Shown here piece after piece: positions 1 through 7,161 of a DNA stretch of 64,000 bases. The notes beneath the pieces were generated by a model. It was not told the DNA's origin and searched no databases. It was given only the letters and a program-made list of their open reading frames with translations. This DNA comes from Jatrophihabitans endophyticus (GTDB lineage: Bacteria; Actinomycetota; Actinomycetes; Mycobacteriales; Jatrophihabitantaceae), in contig NZ_FQVU01000005.1 in assembly GCF_900129455.1 (NCBI RefSeq), positions 62,001 through 126,000 of the forward strand. Reading direction: 5' to 3'. The first letter of the stretch is position 1. Every line of letters begins with the position of its first letter. Both the position numbers and the translations under genes were made by a program.

Positions 1-415
1 CGGCCCGGGCCGCGTGGACGACCGGCACGAAGGGCAGGGTCGGGTGCTCGGCGGGCAGGACGGTGCACCGGTAGGGCCGCCGCGTCGGGCGCACCACCAT
101 GCCCCCGGCCCAGCGGTGATGCCCCGCCCCGGTCAGGATCAGGACCCGCGCGGAGGGTGGCTGCGCGGCACCGATGCCGCGGATGCGCGCGGCGTCCCAC
201 CCGCTGACGGCGCCGTCGCCACCGGCGACCGCGAGCCCCGCCTGAGCCCAGTCGTCGCGCAGGGGCGGGTCCGGGCGGGTGAACACCACGCCGCGGGTCA
301 GCCGCTGCCAGCCGCGGGTCGCGATCGCGTGTCGGATCGCGGATTCGGACAACCCCAGATCGGACGCGTCCGCGAGCGTGAGCACCCTGGGCAGCGCTGC
401 GAGATCGACCGGCAT
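1..415 (-). CDS. AbiEi/DUF559-type protein, N-terminal fragment (cut by left edge)
   Basis: The ATG at 415 opens a frame that is still open at base 1, so only about 138 N-terminal residues are in the window. Residues ~10-45 look like a small helix-turn-helix (LGLSESAIRHAIATRGW), followed by LTRGVVFT and a mixed segment containing VSGWDAARIRGI. This is the usual start of actinobacterial proteins that join an AbiEi-like (type IV toxin-antitoxin) N-terminal domain to a C-terminal DUF559/Vsr-like nuclease fold. The C-terminal half that would settle this lies outside the window, so neither toxin nor antitoxin role can be claimed. No partner gene is visible. The assignment rests on sequence style and is tentative. 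Confidence 0.6.
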   Translation of the reverse strand, partial: MPVDLAALPRVLTLADASDLGLSESAIRHAIATRGWQRLTRGVVFTRPDPPLRDDWAQAGLAVAGGDGAVSGWDAARIRGIGAAQPPSARVLILTGAGHHRWAGGMVVRPTRRPYRCTVLPAEHPTLPFVPVVHAARA

Positions 416-502
416 CTGCGGAGCGTCCCGGATCGTGGACGTCCTCGGCCGGCTCTTCCGGCGGCTGTGGACGACCGTCGTGCTTGTCCCCAGCCCTGAT
501 CA

Positions 503-630
503 GGTGATCCACATCCACTTGGCTGCGCTAGGACGGCGGTAAATAGATGTGGATCACCAACCGGGGGCAGCGATAAGTGGATGTGGATCACCAACCCAGG
601 ACGGCGAAAAGTGGATGTGGATCACCAACC
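503..630. repeat. 56-bp palindromic element plus tandem 34-bp half-copies
   Basis: Bases 503-558 form an inverted repeat: the left arm GGTGATCCACATC (503-515) pairs with GATGTGGATCACC (546-558), with about 30 bases between. The right arm is then repeated twice at an exact 34-bp period (GATGTGGATCACC at 546, 580 and 614). Two further 56-bp copies of the full palindrome lie at 17535-17590 and 17611-17666. The cluster fills the 260-bp gap between the edge gene and mqnE and ends about 45 bp before the mqnE start. It has no coding potential that I recognise. It could be a REP-like or MITE-like element, or a set of protein binding sites. Confidence 0.85.
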
Positions 631-675
631 GGGGCACGCGGCGTGGTCGGCGGCGGGCGGACGTACGCTGGACGT

Positions 676-1821
676 ATGGCGTTGAGCGAGACCCGCAAGG
701 CGGAGCTGACTGAGAAGATCACCGCGCGCGAGCGGTTGACCCGGCAGGACGGCGAGGACCTCTACGCCAGCGACGACCTCGCGTGGCTCGGAGCGATGGC
801 GCACGGCGTCCGCACCGAGAAGAACGGCGAGGTCGTCTACTTCAACGTCAACCGCCACCTCAACCTGACCAACGTCTGCACCGCGTCCTGCGCGTACTGC
901 AGCTTCCAGCGCAAGCCCGGCCAGAAGGACGCGTACACGATGCGCGTCGAGGAGGCCGTCGAGACCGCGCTGGGCATGAAGGACGACGGGCTCACCGAGC
1001 TGCACATCGTCAACGGGCTGCACCCGACGCTGCCGTGGAAGTACTACCCGCGCGTGCTGCGCGAGCTGAAGGCCGCGCTCCCGGGGGTCGCGCTCAAGGC
1101 GTTCACCGCCACCGAGGTCCACTTCTTCGAGACGATCTCGGGCCTGACCGCCGACGCGATCCTCGACGAGCTCATCGACGCCGGGCTCGAGTCGCTCACC
1201 GGCGGCGGCGCCGAGATCTTCGACTGGGACGTCCGCAAGCAGGTCGTCGACCACGACACCCACTGGGAGGACTGGTCGCGCATCCACCGGCTGGCCCACC
1301 AGAAGGGCCTGAAGACGCCGGCGACCATGCTCTACGGCCACATCGAGGAGCCCCGCCACCGCGTCGACCACGTGCTGCGGCTGCGCGAACTGCAGGACGA
1401 GACGGGTGGCTTCCAGGTCTTCATCCCGCTGCGCTTCCACAACGACAACAACCGGCTCTCGCACCTGCAGATGGCGCAGCCCGCCGACGTGCTCAAGACC
1501 TTCGCCGTCAGCCGGCTGATGCTGGACAACTTCCCGCACGTCAAGGTCTTCTGGGTGATGCACGGGCTGTCGACGAGCCAGCTCGCGCTCAACTACGGCG
1601 CCGACGACATGGACGGCTCGGTCGTGGAGTACAAGATCACGCACGACGCCGACAACTACGGGACGCCGGACAAGCTCACCCGTGACGACCTGCTCGACCT
1701 CATCCGCGACGCCGGGTTCACGCCCAAGGAGCGCAACACCCGCTACGAGGTGATCCGCGACTACGACGGCCCGGTGCCGCTCGCCGAGCGGCGCGCCGAG
1801 CCGCAGGCCGTCTGGGCATGA
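676..1821 (+). CDS. mqnE: aminofutalosine synthase MqnE (radical SAM)
   Basis: MqnE joins the adenosyl radical of SAM to 3-[(1-carboxyvinyl)oxy]benzoate to make aminofutalosine, the second step of the futalosine menaquinone route. The 381-residue protein carries the radical-SAM cluster motif CTASCAYC (C68, C72, C75), preceded by the family's FNVNRHLNLTNVC context, and a GGGAEIF segment near the middle. The length is normal for MqnE. I chose the ATG at 676, which gives the usual short N-terminus; an in-frame upstream extension runs into repeat DNA and is unlikely. The stop overlaps the next gene by 4 bases. MqnA (4900) and MqnC (7162) nearby complete most of the pathway; MqnB and MqnD are not in the window. 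Confidence 0.95.
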   Translation: MALSETRKAELTEKITARERLTRQDGEDLYASDDLAWLGAMAHGVRTEKNGEVVYFNVNRHLNLTNVCTASCAYCSFQRKPGQKDAYTMRVEEAVETALGMKDDGLTELHIVNGLHPTLPWKYYPRVLRELKAALPGVALKAFTATEVHFFETISGLTADAILDELIDAGLESLTGGGAEIFDWDVRKQVVDHDTHWEDWSRIHRLAHQKGLKTPATMLYGHIEEPRHRVDHVLRLRELQDETGGFQVFIPLRFHNDNNRLSHLQMAQPADVLKTFAVSRLMLDNFPHVKVFWVMHGLSTSQLALNYGADDMDGSVVEYKITHDADNYGTPDKLTRDDLLDLIRDAGFTPKERNTRYEVIRDYDGPVPLAERRAEPQAVWA

Positions 1822-2156
1822 GCGACGCCGCCGTGGGCGACGCGAGACAGCAGGGCCCGCAACAGGGAGCCCAGCCGCAGTTCGGCCGCTGGATGGGCTC
1901 GATGTGGCTCTACACCGCGCTGCGGTTCGGGCTGTTCTTCGTGCTGTGGGGCATCCTGCTGCTGGTCGGTCTGGAGGCCCTCTTCGCCGCGCTGGTCGCG
2001 CTGGTGCTCTCGGTGCCGCTGTCGTTCGTCCTGCTCGCCAAGCCGCGGCGTGCGTTCACCGCGCAGCTGGAGGCGCGGGTGGACGCGCAGCGGCGCCGCC
2101 GGGCCGACCTCGACCAGCAGCTCGACCCCGAGGGGCACGAGACCGACCGCGACTGA
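1818..2156 (+). CDS. DUF4229 membrane protein
   Basis: A 112-residue protein whose ATG overlaps the mqnE stop (ATGA), so the two are probably translated together. A Gln-rich N-terminus is followed by two hydrophobic stretches (about residues 34-52 and 54-75, including LFFVLWGILLLVGLEALF) and a basic, charged C-terminal tail (ARVDAQRRRRADLDQQL). This is the pattern of the actinobacterial DUF4229 family, which often sits beside menaquinone genes. The role is unknown; linkage suggests an envelope or quinone-related function, but that is inference only. It converges on the reverse transcriptase gene, with 10 bp between the stops. Confidence 0.8.
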   Translation: MSDAAVGDARQQGPQQGAQPQFGRWMGSMWLYTALRFGLFFVLWGILLLVGLEALFAALVALVLSVPLSFVLLAKPRRAFTAQLEARVDAQRRRRADLDQQLDPEGHETDRD

Positions 2157-2166
2157 CCCGCGCCGG

Positions 2167-3444
2167 TCACGACCAGTCGACCGCGTCGTAGGCGGCGCGC
2201 AACCGTCGGCCGTGCACCGGGTCCAGGCTCTGCACCCAGGCGATCCGCCCGAGGACGTGGGCGGGGAAGTCGTCCCGGTCCCGGGCCTGCGCGCGCCAGC
2301 CCGTCGTCGCGCAGTTGTGCAGCAGCGCTCGTAGCGCGTCCCGCTCCCGACGCGGCACCGCCGGATGGTGGTTGAGCACGACCCCGAGCACCTGCTGCCG
2401 GCCGCTGCGGCCCAGCACCGCCGTCTTGCCGTCGTGCACCCGAAAGCCCTCGTCGCGGACGATCTCGCCCACCCGGTCGAGGAAGCGGGCCGCGCCGAGC
2501 CCGCGGCCGCCGCTGAAGACGAGGTCGTCGGCGTAGCGGGTGTAGGACGCGTCGAAGCGGGCGGCCAGCCCGGTCAGCCGGCGGTCGAGCGAGAACGCGA
2601 TCAGGTTGGCCAGCGCCGGTGAGGTCGGCGCCCCCTGCGGCAGGTGCGGCGTGCGCAGCCGCGGATCCAGGGCCCGGAACGGGAGGGGCGCGACCGTCGT
2701 CACGAGCCCGGTGACGGTGTGCGCCACGCCCTCGGGCACCCCCGCCGTGCGCAGCAGCCGCCAGACGCGCCCGGCGCGCACGGACGCGAAGAAGCTCACC
2801 AGGTCGACGCGGACGACCACGGGCTGCGCCGCGTGCGGTGCGCTCGCCGTGAGCACCGAGCGTCGGCGCACGCCACCGTGGGCCGCCGGGTGCACCGGCA
2901 CCGCATCGAACACGTGGCGCAGCAGCCGGCGCTGGATCTCCTTCAACCGCGGCTTGGGCGCCGCCAGCACGCGGACGCCGCCGGGCTTGGCGACGGTCCG
3001 CCAGCGGTAGTGCCGCAGTGGTTCGGGACTCGACCGTTCCAGCCCCCGGACGTCGGCGAACCAGGCCAGCTCGCCCTGGTCGACGTCGAGCAGTCCGGCG
3101 AGCGCCGCGTGGTCGGGCAGCAGCTCGACCGGCCACGGGCGGACCATGACGTCGGTCGGCACCGGCGACCACGACACGACGCGCGGGGGCGGGCGGCGCC
3201 GGGCCAGCTTCGCGAACTCGGCGGTCGCCAGCAGGAACGCTGCCAGTTCCCGCGGCCGGTCGGCAGGGGGTTGCGGGTAGGCGGTCAGGACCGCGTCGAC
3301 GGTGCGGCCCAGCCACACCGGGGTGCGGGCGGCGCCGAGGGCGTCCCGCCCGCGCGTGCGCATCGCCGGGCGCGTCCAGGGGCCGGCGAGCAGGGCGGTC
3401 GCGAGCCCGTCGGCGAGCGGGCCCGCGGGCCCCGCACCGGTCAC
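2167..3444 (-). CDS. retron-type reverse transcriptase
   Basis: RNA-dependent DNA polymerase of 425 residues. The palm motifs are intact: VRVDLVSFF with catalytic D214, the LPQGAPTSPALAN block (270-276), and YTRYADDLVFSG with D306 and D307, followed by a conserved Lys in DGKT (340). The C-terminal part (FPAHVLGRIAWVQ ... AVDW) is the tail of the retron-like RT family. At the retron-specific region X it reads TASAPH, keeping the His of the NAxxH signature; the region Y VTG triplet reads VLG (352-354). About 120 residues precede the RT core, similar in concept to the longer myxobacterial retron RTs; I see no known effector domain there. The GTG at 3444 starts 4 nt after the inverted-repeat arm of the upstream RNA and has no clear Shine-Dalgarno; an in-frame ATG at 3363 is an alternative. 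Confidence 0.9.
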   Translation of the reverse strand: MTGAGPAGPLADGLATALLAGPWTRPAMRTRGRDALGAARTPVWLGRTVDAVLTAYPQPPADRPRELAAFLLATAEFAKLARRRPPPRVVSWSPVPTDVMVRPWPVELLPDHAALAGLLDVDQGELAWFADVRGLERSSPEPLRHYRWRTVAKPGGVRVLAAPKPRLKEIQRRLLRHVFDAVPVHPAAHGGVRRRSVLTASAPHAAQPVVVRVDLVSFFASVRAGRVWRLLRTAGVPEGVAHTVTGLVTTVAPLPFRALDPRLRTPHLPQGAPTSPALANLIAFSLDRRLTGLAARFDASYTRYADDLVFSGGRGLGAARFLDRVGEIVRDEGFRVHDGKTAVLGRSGRQQVLGVVLNHHPAVPRRERDALRALLHNCATTGWRAQARDRDDFPAHVLGRIAWVQSLDPVHGRRLRAAYDAVDWS

Positions 3445-3448
3445 GGCG

Positions 3449-3612
3449 CGTGGGGGAGGGACGGCGGTAGCCCTTCGCTGTCGTGCGTGCCTGCCGCTGC
3501 ACGCAGTGCAGGCCCTGGCTCGCGACGCAGTGCCTCGCGTGCGGTTGCGCCCCCGGGGTTGCCCCGGAGAGATCGGTGCACCCGATCGTCCTGCCGCCGT
3601 CCCTCCCGCACG
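3449..3612 (-). ncRNA. candidate retron msr-msd RNA
   Basis: On the minus strand, bases 3612-3591 (a1) and 3470-3449 (a2) are complementary over 22 nt with two mismatches (core GGGAGGGACGGCGG / CCGCCGTCCCTCCC). They bracket a 120-nt interior. Reading 5' to 3', the interior holds a 6-bp hairpin (3587-3571, loop GTGCA), a 6-bp hairpin CCGGGG-CAA-CCCCGG (3567-3553), a 5-bp hairpin (3539-3521), and a 6-bp stem GCCTGC/GCAGGC (3513-3489). Terminal a1/a2 pairing, small msr hairpins, then an msd-like stem directly upstream of a collinear RT is the retron order. The G at 3590, next to the duplex, is the natural candidate for the branching guanosine. A weak -10-like TAGAGT lies just upstream of a1. Function is inferred, not shown. 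Confidence 0.72.
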
Positions 3613-3639
3613 GCTCGCACTCTAGTGAGCGCCGAGCCG

Positions 3640-4383
3640 TCAGCCGGTCAGCAGTGCGGTGACCTCGTCCACGGCGCGGCCCGGGCCGGCGACGTGCCAG
3701 CGGTGGCCGTGCGCCTCGATCACCTCGGCGACGCCGCCCGCGGCGCGGACGAGGACGGCACCGGGCAGCCAGTCCCACGGCAGGGAGTCGACCTGCACCG
3801 ACACGCCGAGTCGCCCGGCGGCGACCGCGGCGAGCTCGATGGAGCCCGAGCCGAGCATCCGCACGGTGGCCGCCCCCTGCACGACGCGCAGCCACGGCTC
3901 CCGCAGCACGGGGTCGGGCAGCGTCGTCGGGTGCAGGTACGTGGTCAGCGAGATGTCGGCCAGCGCCCGGTCGCCGAGCGGGGCCACCCGCTCGCCGTTG
4001 CGCGTCGTGGGTCGGCCCGCGCCGCCGACCCACGTCTCGCCGGTGGCGGGCTGGTGCACGGCACCCACCGCGTCGTCGCGCGCGACGGCGGCGCACCACG
4101 CCGGCAGGCCGGAGACGAAGTTGTAGGTGCCGTCGACGGGATCGACGTACCAGGTCCGCGCCGCCGCGCCGGCGTCGGCCGTCCCCTCCTCGCCGACGAT
4201 GGCGTCGTCGGGACGTTCCCGCCGCAGCCGTTCGACGACGAAGGCCTCCGCGGCGTGGTCGGCCGCGGAGACGACGTCGGAGATCGACGTCTTGCGCTCG
4301 ACCGTCAGCCCCTCGCCCAGCATCCGCGCCGCGAGGGCACCGGCATCGCGCACGAGGGCGGCGGCCAGCTCGAAGTCGTCCAC
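3640..4383 (-). CDS. inositol monophosphatase-family phosphatase
   Basis: A 247-residue Mg-dependent phosphatase of the IMPase/FIG fold. Visible metal-site motifs are GEEG, the signature DPVDGTYNF, and the C-terminal WDWLPGAVLVRAAGG. Substrates in this family include inositol phosphate, histidinol phosphate (HisN) and PAP; the sequence alone does not separate them. The GTG at 4383 (VDDFELAAALVRDAG) gives the normal family N-terminus; a longer upstream frame would run into the SRPBCC gene, which ends 11 bp away. The same-strand order SRPBCC, phosphatase, retron RNA, RT means the retron could be read from this transcript as well as from its own promoter; the stop codon is only 27 bp from the a1 arm. 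Confidence 0.85.
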   Translation of the reverse strand: MDDFELAAALVRDAGALAARMLGEGLTVERKTSISDVVSAADHAAEAFVVERLRRERPDDAIVGEEGTADAGAAARTWYVDPVDGTYNFVSGLPAWCAAVARDDAVGAVHQPATGETWVGGAGRPTTRNGERVAPLGDRALADISLTTYLHPTTLPDPVLREPWLRVVQGAATVRMLGSGSIELAAVAAGRLGVSVQVDSLPWDWLPGAVLVRAAGGVAEVIEAHGHRWHVAGPGRAVDEVTALLTG

Positions 4384-4394
4384 GGACCAGGACG

Positions 4395-4844
4395 TTATCG
4401 GGCGAGCTTCTCCAACGTCCGGCGGATGCCCGTGCTGTTCTGCCTCGTCATCCCCGCGACCTCCAGGAACTTGGCCTGCGGGGCCGGGATGTGGCTGTAG
4501 TCGAACACCTCGGTGACCCGGGTGCCGGTCGCGGTGGGTTCGAACTCCCAGCGCCACCGGTGGCCGAGCGGATGGCGCCACTCGACGACGCGGCCGTCGG
4601 CGAAGTCGGTCACCCTGCTGGTGATGCGGTAGGGCACCCCGTACATCTTCATCTTGACCGAGAACCGGTCACCGAGGGCGACCCGTTCGGGTCCCTTCAC
4701 GGTGTCGCGGACGGTGCCCGAGCCGTCCAACTCGCCGTGGCGGTGCGGGTCGGCGACGAGCGCGAACAGCTCGTCGGTGGGGCGGGGGACCTCCGTGGTG
4801 TAGGCGATCCTGCGGGGGCCTCGGTCGACGGCGGAGACGCTCAT
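4395..4844 (-). CDS. SRPBCC (START-like) family protein
   Basis: A 149-residue polyketide-cyclase/START-like protein. Features of the fold are the N-terminal beta strand ending in EVPRPTDELFALVADPHRH, the central GDRFSVKMKMYG strand, and the long C-terminal helix (GMTRQNSTGIRRTLEKL). Such proteins bind hydrophobic ligands in a deep cavity; no ligand can be named here. The ATG at 4844 is preferred because the upstream in-frame sequence would overlap the mqnA promoter region. It is transcribed divergently from mqnA and is followed 11 bp later by the phosphatase gene, so the two probably share a transcript. Confidence 0.75.
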   Translation of the reverse strand: MSVSAVDRGPRRIAYTTEVPRPTDELFALVADPHRHGELDGSGTVRDTVKGPERVALGDRFSVKMKMYGVPYRITSRVTDFADGRVVEWRHPLGHRWRWEFEPTATGTRVTEVFDYSHIPAPQAKFLEVAGMTRQNSTGIRRTLEKLAR

Positions 4845-4878
4845 GCCGGAGGCTTTCCCGGCTGCGGTGGGCCGGTAA

Positions 4879-5730
<852 letters not shown>

Positions 5731-5736
5731 GCCCGG

Positions 5737-6171
5737 TCAGTCGGCGAGCAGGCTCCGCGTTCGCAGCTGCGGGAAGCGGGTGAAGTCGCGGTCGTGCGTC
5801 AGCATCTCGCGCACGCCGTGTGCGATGCAGATCGCCGCTATCCGCGCGTCGTGCACCCGGGGCCCGACGATCCTTCCCGTGCGGAGCAGGTCGGACCAGA
5901 CCGTCCGGTAGTTCGCCGGTTCGGTCAGCAGCCGCACGGTCGGCGAGGCGCACCACGATTCGACCTGGGTGAGCGCCTCGTCGATGGTGCTCGGCGGCCG
6001 GAACACGGCCGGATGTGTGGCCACCGAGTAGAACTCGTTGAGGCACGGGTACGGGATCGCCCAGGGCGATCCAGACTCCGCCAGTCCCCTGAGGGCCGCC
6101 GCGGCACGGGCATGGAAGTGCGAATCGCGGCGATGGGCGTACACGAGAACGTTCGTGTCGACCGCGATCAC
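5737..6171 (-). CDS. vapC: VapC-type PIN-domain ribonuclease toxin
   Basis: A 144-residue PIN-domain endoribonuclease, the toxic half of a VapBC type II pair. The acidic metal-binding residues are all visible: D5 in VDTNVLVYA, E46 in CLNEFYSV, D108 in VHDARIAA, and D127/D129 in THDRDF. The length fits the family. The ATG at 6171 overlaps the antitoxin stop by 4 bases, the usual coupled arrangement in which antitoxin is translated first. VapC enzymes cut specific RNAs such as initiator tRNA or rRNA; the target here is unknown. It converges with mqnA, 6 bp between stops. No sign of truncation, so the toxin is probably active. Confidence 0.92.
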   Translation of the reverse strand: MIAVDTNVLVYAHRRDSHFHARAAAALRGLAESGSPWAIPYPCLNEFYSVATHPAVFRPPSTIDEALTQVESWCASPTVRLLTEPANYRTVWSDLLRTGRIVGPRVHDARIAAICIAHGVREMLTHDRDFTRFPQLRTRSLLAD

Positions 6172-6422
6172 ACGAGGCCGCGTTCCTCGTAGCCGTAGGA
6201 CGCGTCGAGGATCTCCTGGAACGACGCGTTCTCGAACTCGGGAGTCAACCCGCCACCACCCACGCTCGCGTCGCGCAGCACGAATGGTGGCTGCGTCTCG
6301 TGCTCGTCGAGCAGTCGGCGCAGCGCCTGCTCGACCAGGGACTTCGTAGTGGTCCGGCGCTCCCGGGCGAGGGCTTGCACGTCGCGCAGCAGCGGCTCCG
6401 GGATGTCGAACGTGGTCTTCAT
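6168..6422 (-). CDS. vapB: VapB-type antitoxin
   Basis: An 84-residue antitoxin. Residues 1-40 (MKTTFDIPEPLLRDVQALA ... LVEQALRRLL) form a ribbon-helix-helix DNA-binding domain; the C-terminal part (about 55-84, rich in Gly and acidic residues, ending YGYEERGLV) would be the flexible toxin-binding tail. It lies upstream of vapC with a 4-base overlap and is first in the operon. The short palindromes around and upstream of its start codon (6421-6459) are well placed as the sites where a VapB-VapC complex would repress its own promoter; this is inference from position. Confidence 0.88.
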   Translation of the reverse strand: MKTTFDIPEPLLRDVQALARERRTTTKSLVEQALRRLLDEHETQPPFVLRDASVGGGGLTPEFENASFQEILDASYGYEERGLV

Positions 6423-6494
6423 ACTGCTGACAGTACTCCCGGATACTGCTGGCAGTATCAGGTCACGACCACGGCAGTATCAGGTCACGACCAC
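6421..6494. promoter_or_regulatory. vapBC operator-like palindromes and 22-bp tandem duplication
   Basis: Two similar inverted repeats lie at the vapB start: ATACTG-CTGA-CAGTAC (6421-6436) and GATACTG-CTGG-CAGTATC (6442-6459, perfect 7-bp arms). Their centres are about 22 bp apart, two helical turns, as expected for cooperative binding of ribbon-helix-helix dimers. The right part is also tandemly duplicated: a 22-bp unit at 6451-6472 recurs at 6473-6494, adding a third half-site. The second unit contains the stop codon of the neighbouring minus-strand gene (6485-6487). Binding by VapB is inferred. Confidence 0.7.
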
Positions 6495-7120
6495 GCGCGG
6501 GTGCGGTACGCGGTGGCCAAGCGTTCCTGCAGCCGCGCCGTGGTGTGGAACTGGCCGTTCGTGGCGCCGCTCACCCCGCCGCCGTACGTGCTGACCCAGA
6601 CGATGCCGGTCGCAAAAGTGAAGCCCGCGAGGTAGACGGTGTCCTTGTGACGGCCGATCGGTTCCGTGATGGGCTGCGGCTCCGAGCTGCTGCCCGCCGT
6701 CCTCGACAGCTCGGTCGCCGCCGCGGCGAGCCCCTCCGTGAGGGTGACGTGGCCGCCCAGATCCGCGTCCGTCGTCTTGTTGACGACGGCGTCGTAGCGG
6801 CAGACGGTGACGTGGGACGGTCGGGCGTCGGGGACGAGCGACTTCTTGCCGTCCACGCCGGCGGCGTCGGTGGGCACCCAGCCGAACACCTTGTACGGCA
6901 GGTGGTACGTGCTCGGGCAGCTCAGCGCACCGGCGGAGTCGACGTGGCGCCCGGCACGCTCGTCGTTCCCGCCCACCGTCGCGATGAGCAGCGCGACGAG
7001 GCCCGCGATGACCGCCGCGCCGACCAGCGGCCACCACGTCAGCGAGCGGTCCGCACGGGTCGACGTCGCGTCGGCGCCGGGGCCGGCGGTGGGGTCGCGC
7101 GGATCGGTGGGATCGGTCAT
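6485..7120 (-). CDS. membrane-anchored protein of unknown function
   Basis: A 211-residue protein that I do not recognise. A charged, Pro/Asp-rich N-terminus of about 28 residues is followed by one transmembrane segment (WWPLVGAAVIAGLVALLIA, about 29-47) and an outer domain of about 160 residues. The outer domain has two cysteines (SCPSTYH and TVCRYD) that could form a disulfide, and a Ser/Gly-rich end. The topology suggests a protein with its C-terminal domain outside the membrane. It lies just upstream of vapB on the same strand and diverges from mqnC, whose start is 41 bp away. Its last codons lie in a 22-bp tandem duplication shared with the vapB promoter. Confidence 0.7.
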   Translation of the reverse strand: MTDPTDPRDPTAGPGADATSTRADRSLTWWPLVGAAVIAGLVALLIATVGGNDERAGRHVDSAGALSCPSTYHLPYKVFGWVPTDAAGVDGKKSLVPDARPSHVTVCRYDAVVNKTTDADLGGHVTLTEGLAAAATELSRTAGSSSEPQPITEPIGRHKDTVYLAGFTFATGIVWVSTYGGGVSGATNGQFHTTARLQERLATAYRTRAWS

Positions 7121-7161
7121 GTGTCCGCATCCTGCCCGATGGCCCGCCGTAGCCTGTTCCC

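Noticed and set aside
541-630. CRISPR array, because of 34-bp periodic repeats
   Set aside because: Only three copies with a ~13-22-bp shared core, spacers that resemble each other, one arm inverted upstream, and no cas genes. It fits a palindromic element with tandem half-copies.
622-1644. Long minus-strand frame opposite mqnE
   Set aside because: It is a high-GC shadow of mqnE with no domain features; the plus-strand protein has complete radical-SAM motifs.
2167-3444. Group II intron maturase or diversity-generating retroelement
   Set aside because: No maturase X/endonuclease domain and no intron domain V/VI-like RNA ends are seen; no template/variable repeat pair or accessory DGR gene is visible. 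The C-terminal RT tail is retron-like.
3449-3612. Long-range terminator hairpin of the phosphatase gene
   Set aside because: The 22-nt arms are 120 nt apart and bracket several independent hairpins just before an RT start; no U-run follows. A retron RNA explains it better.
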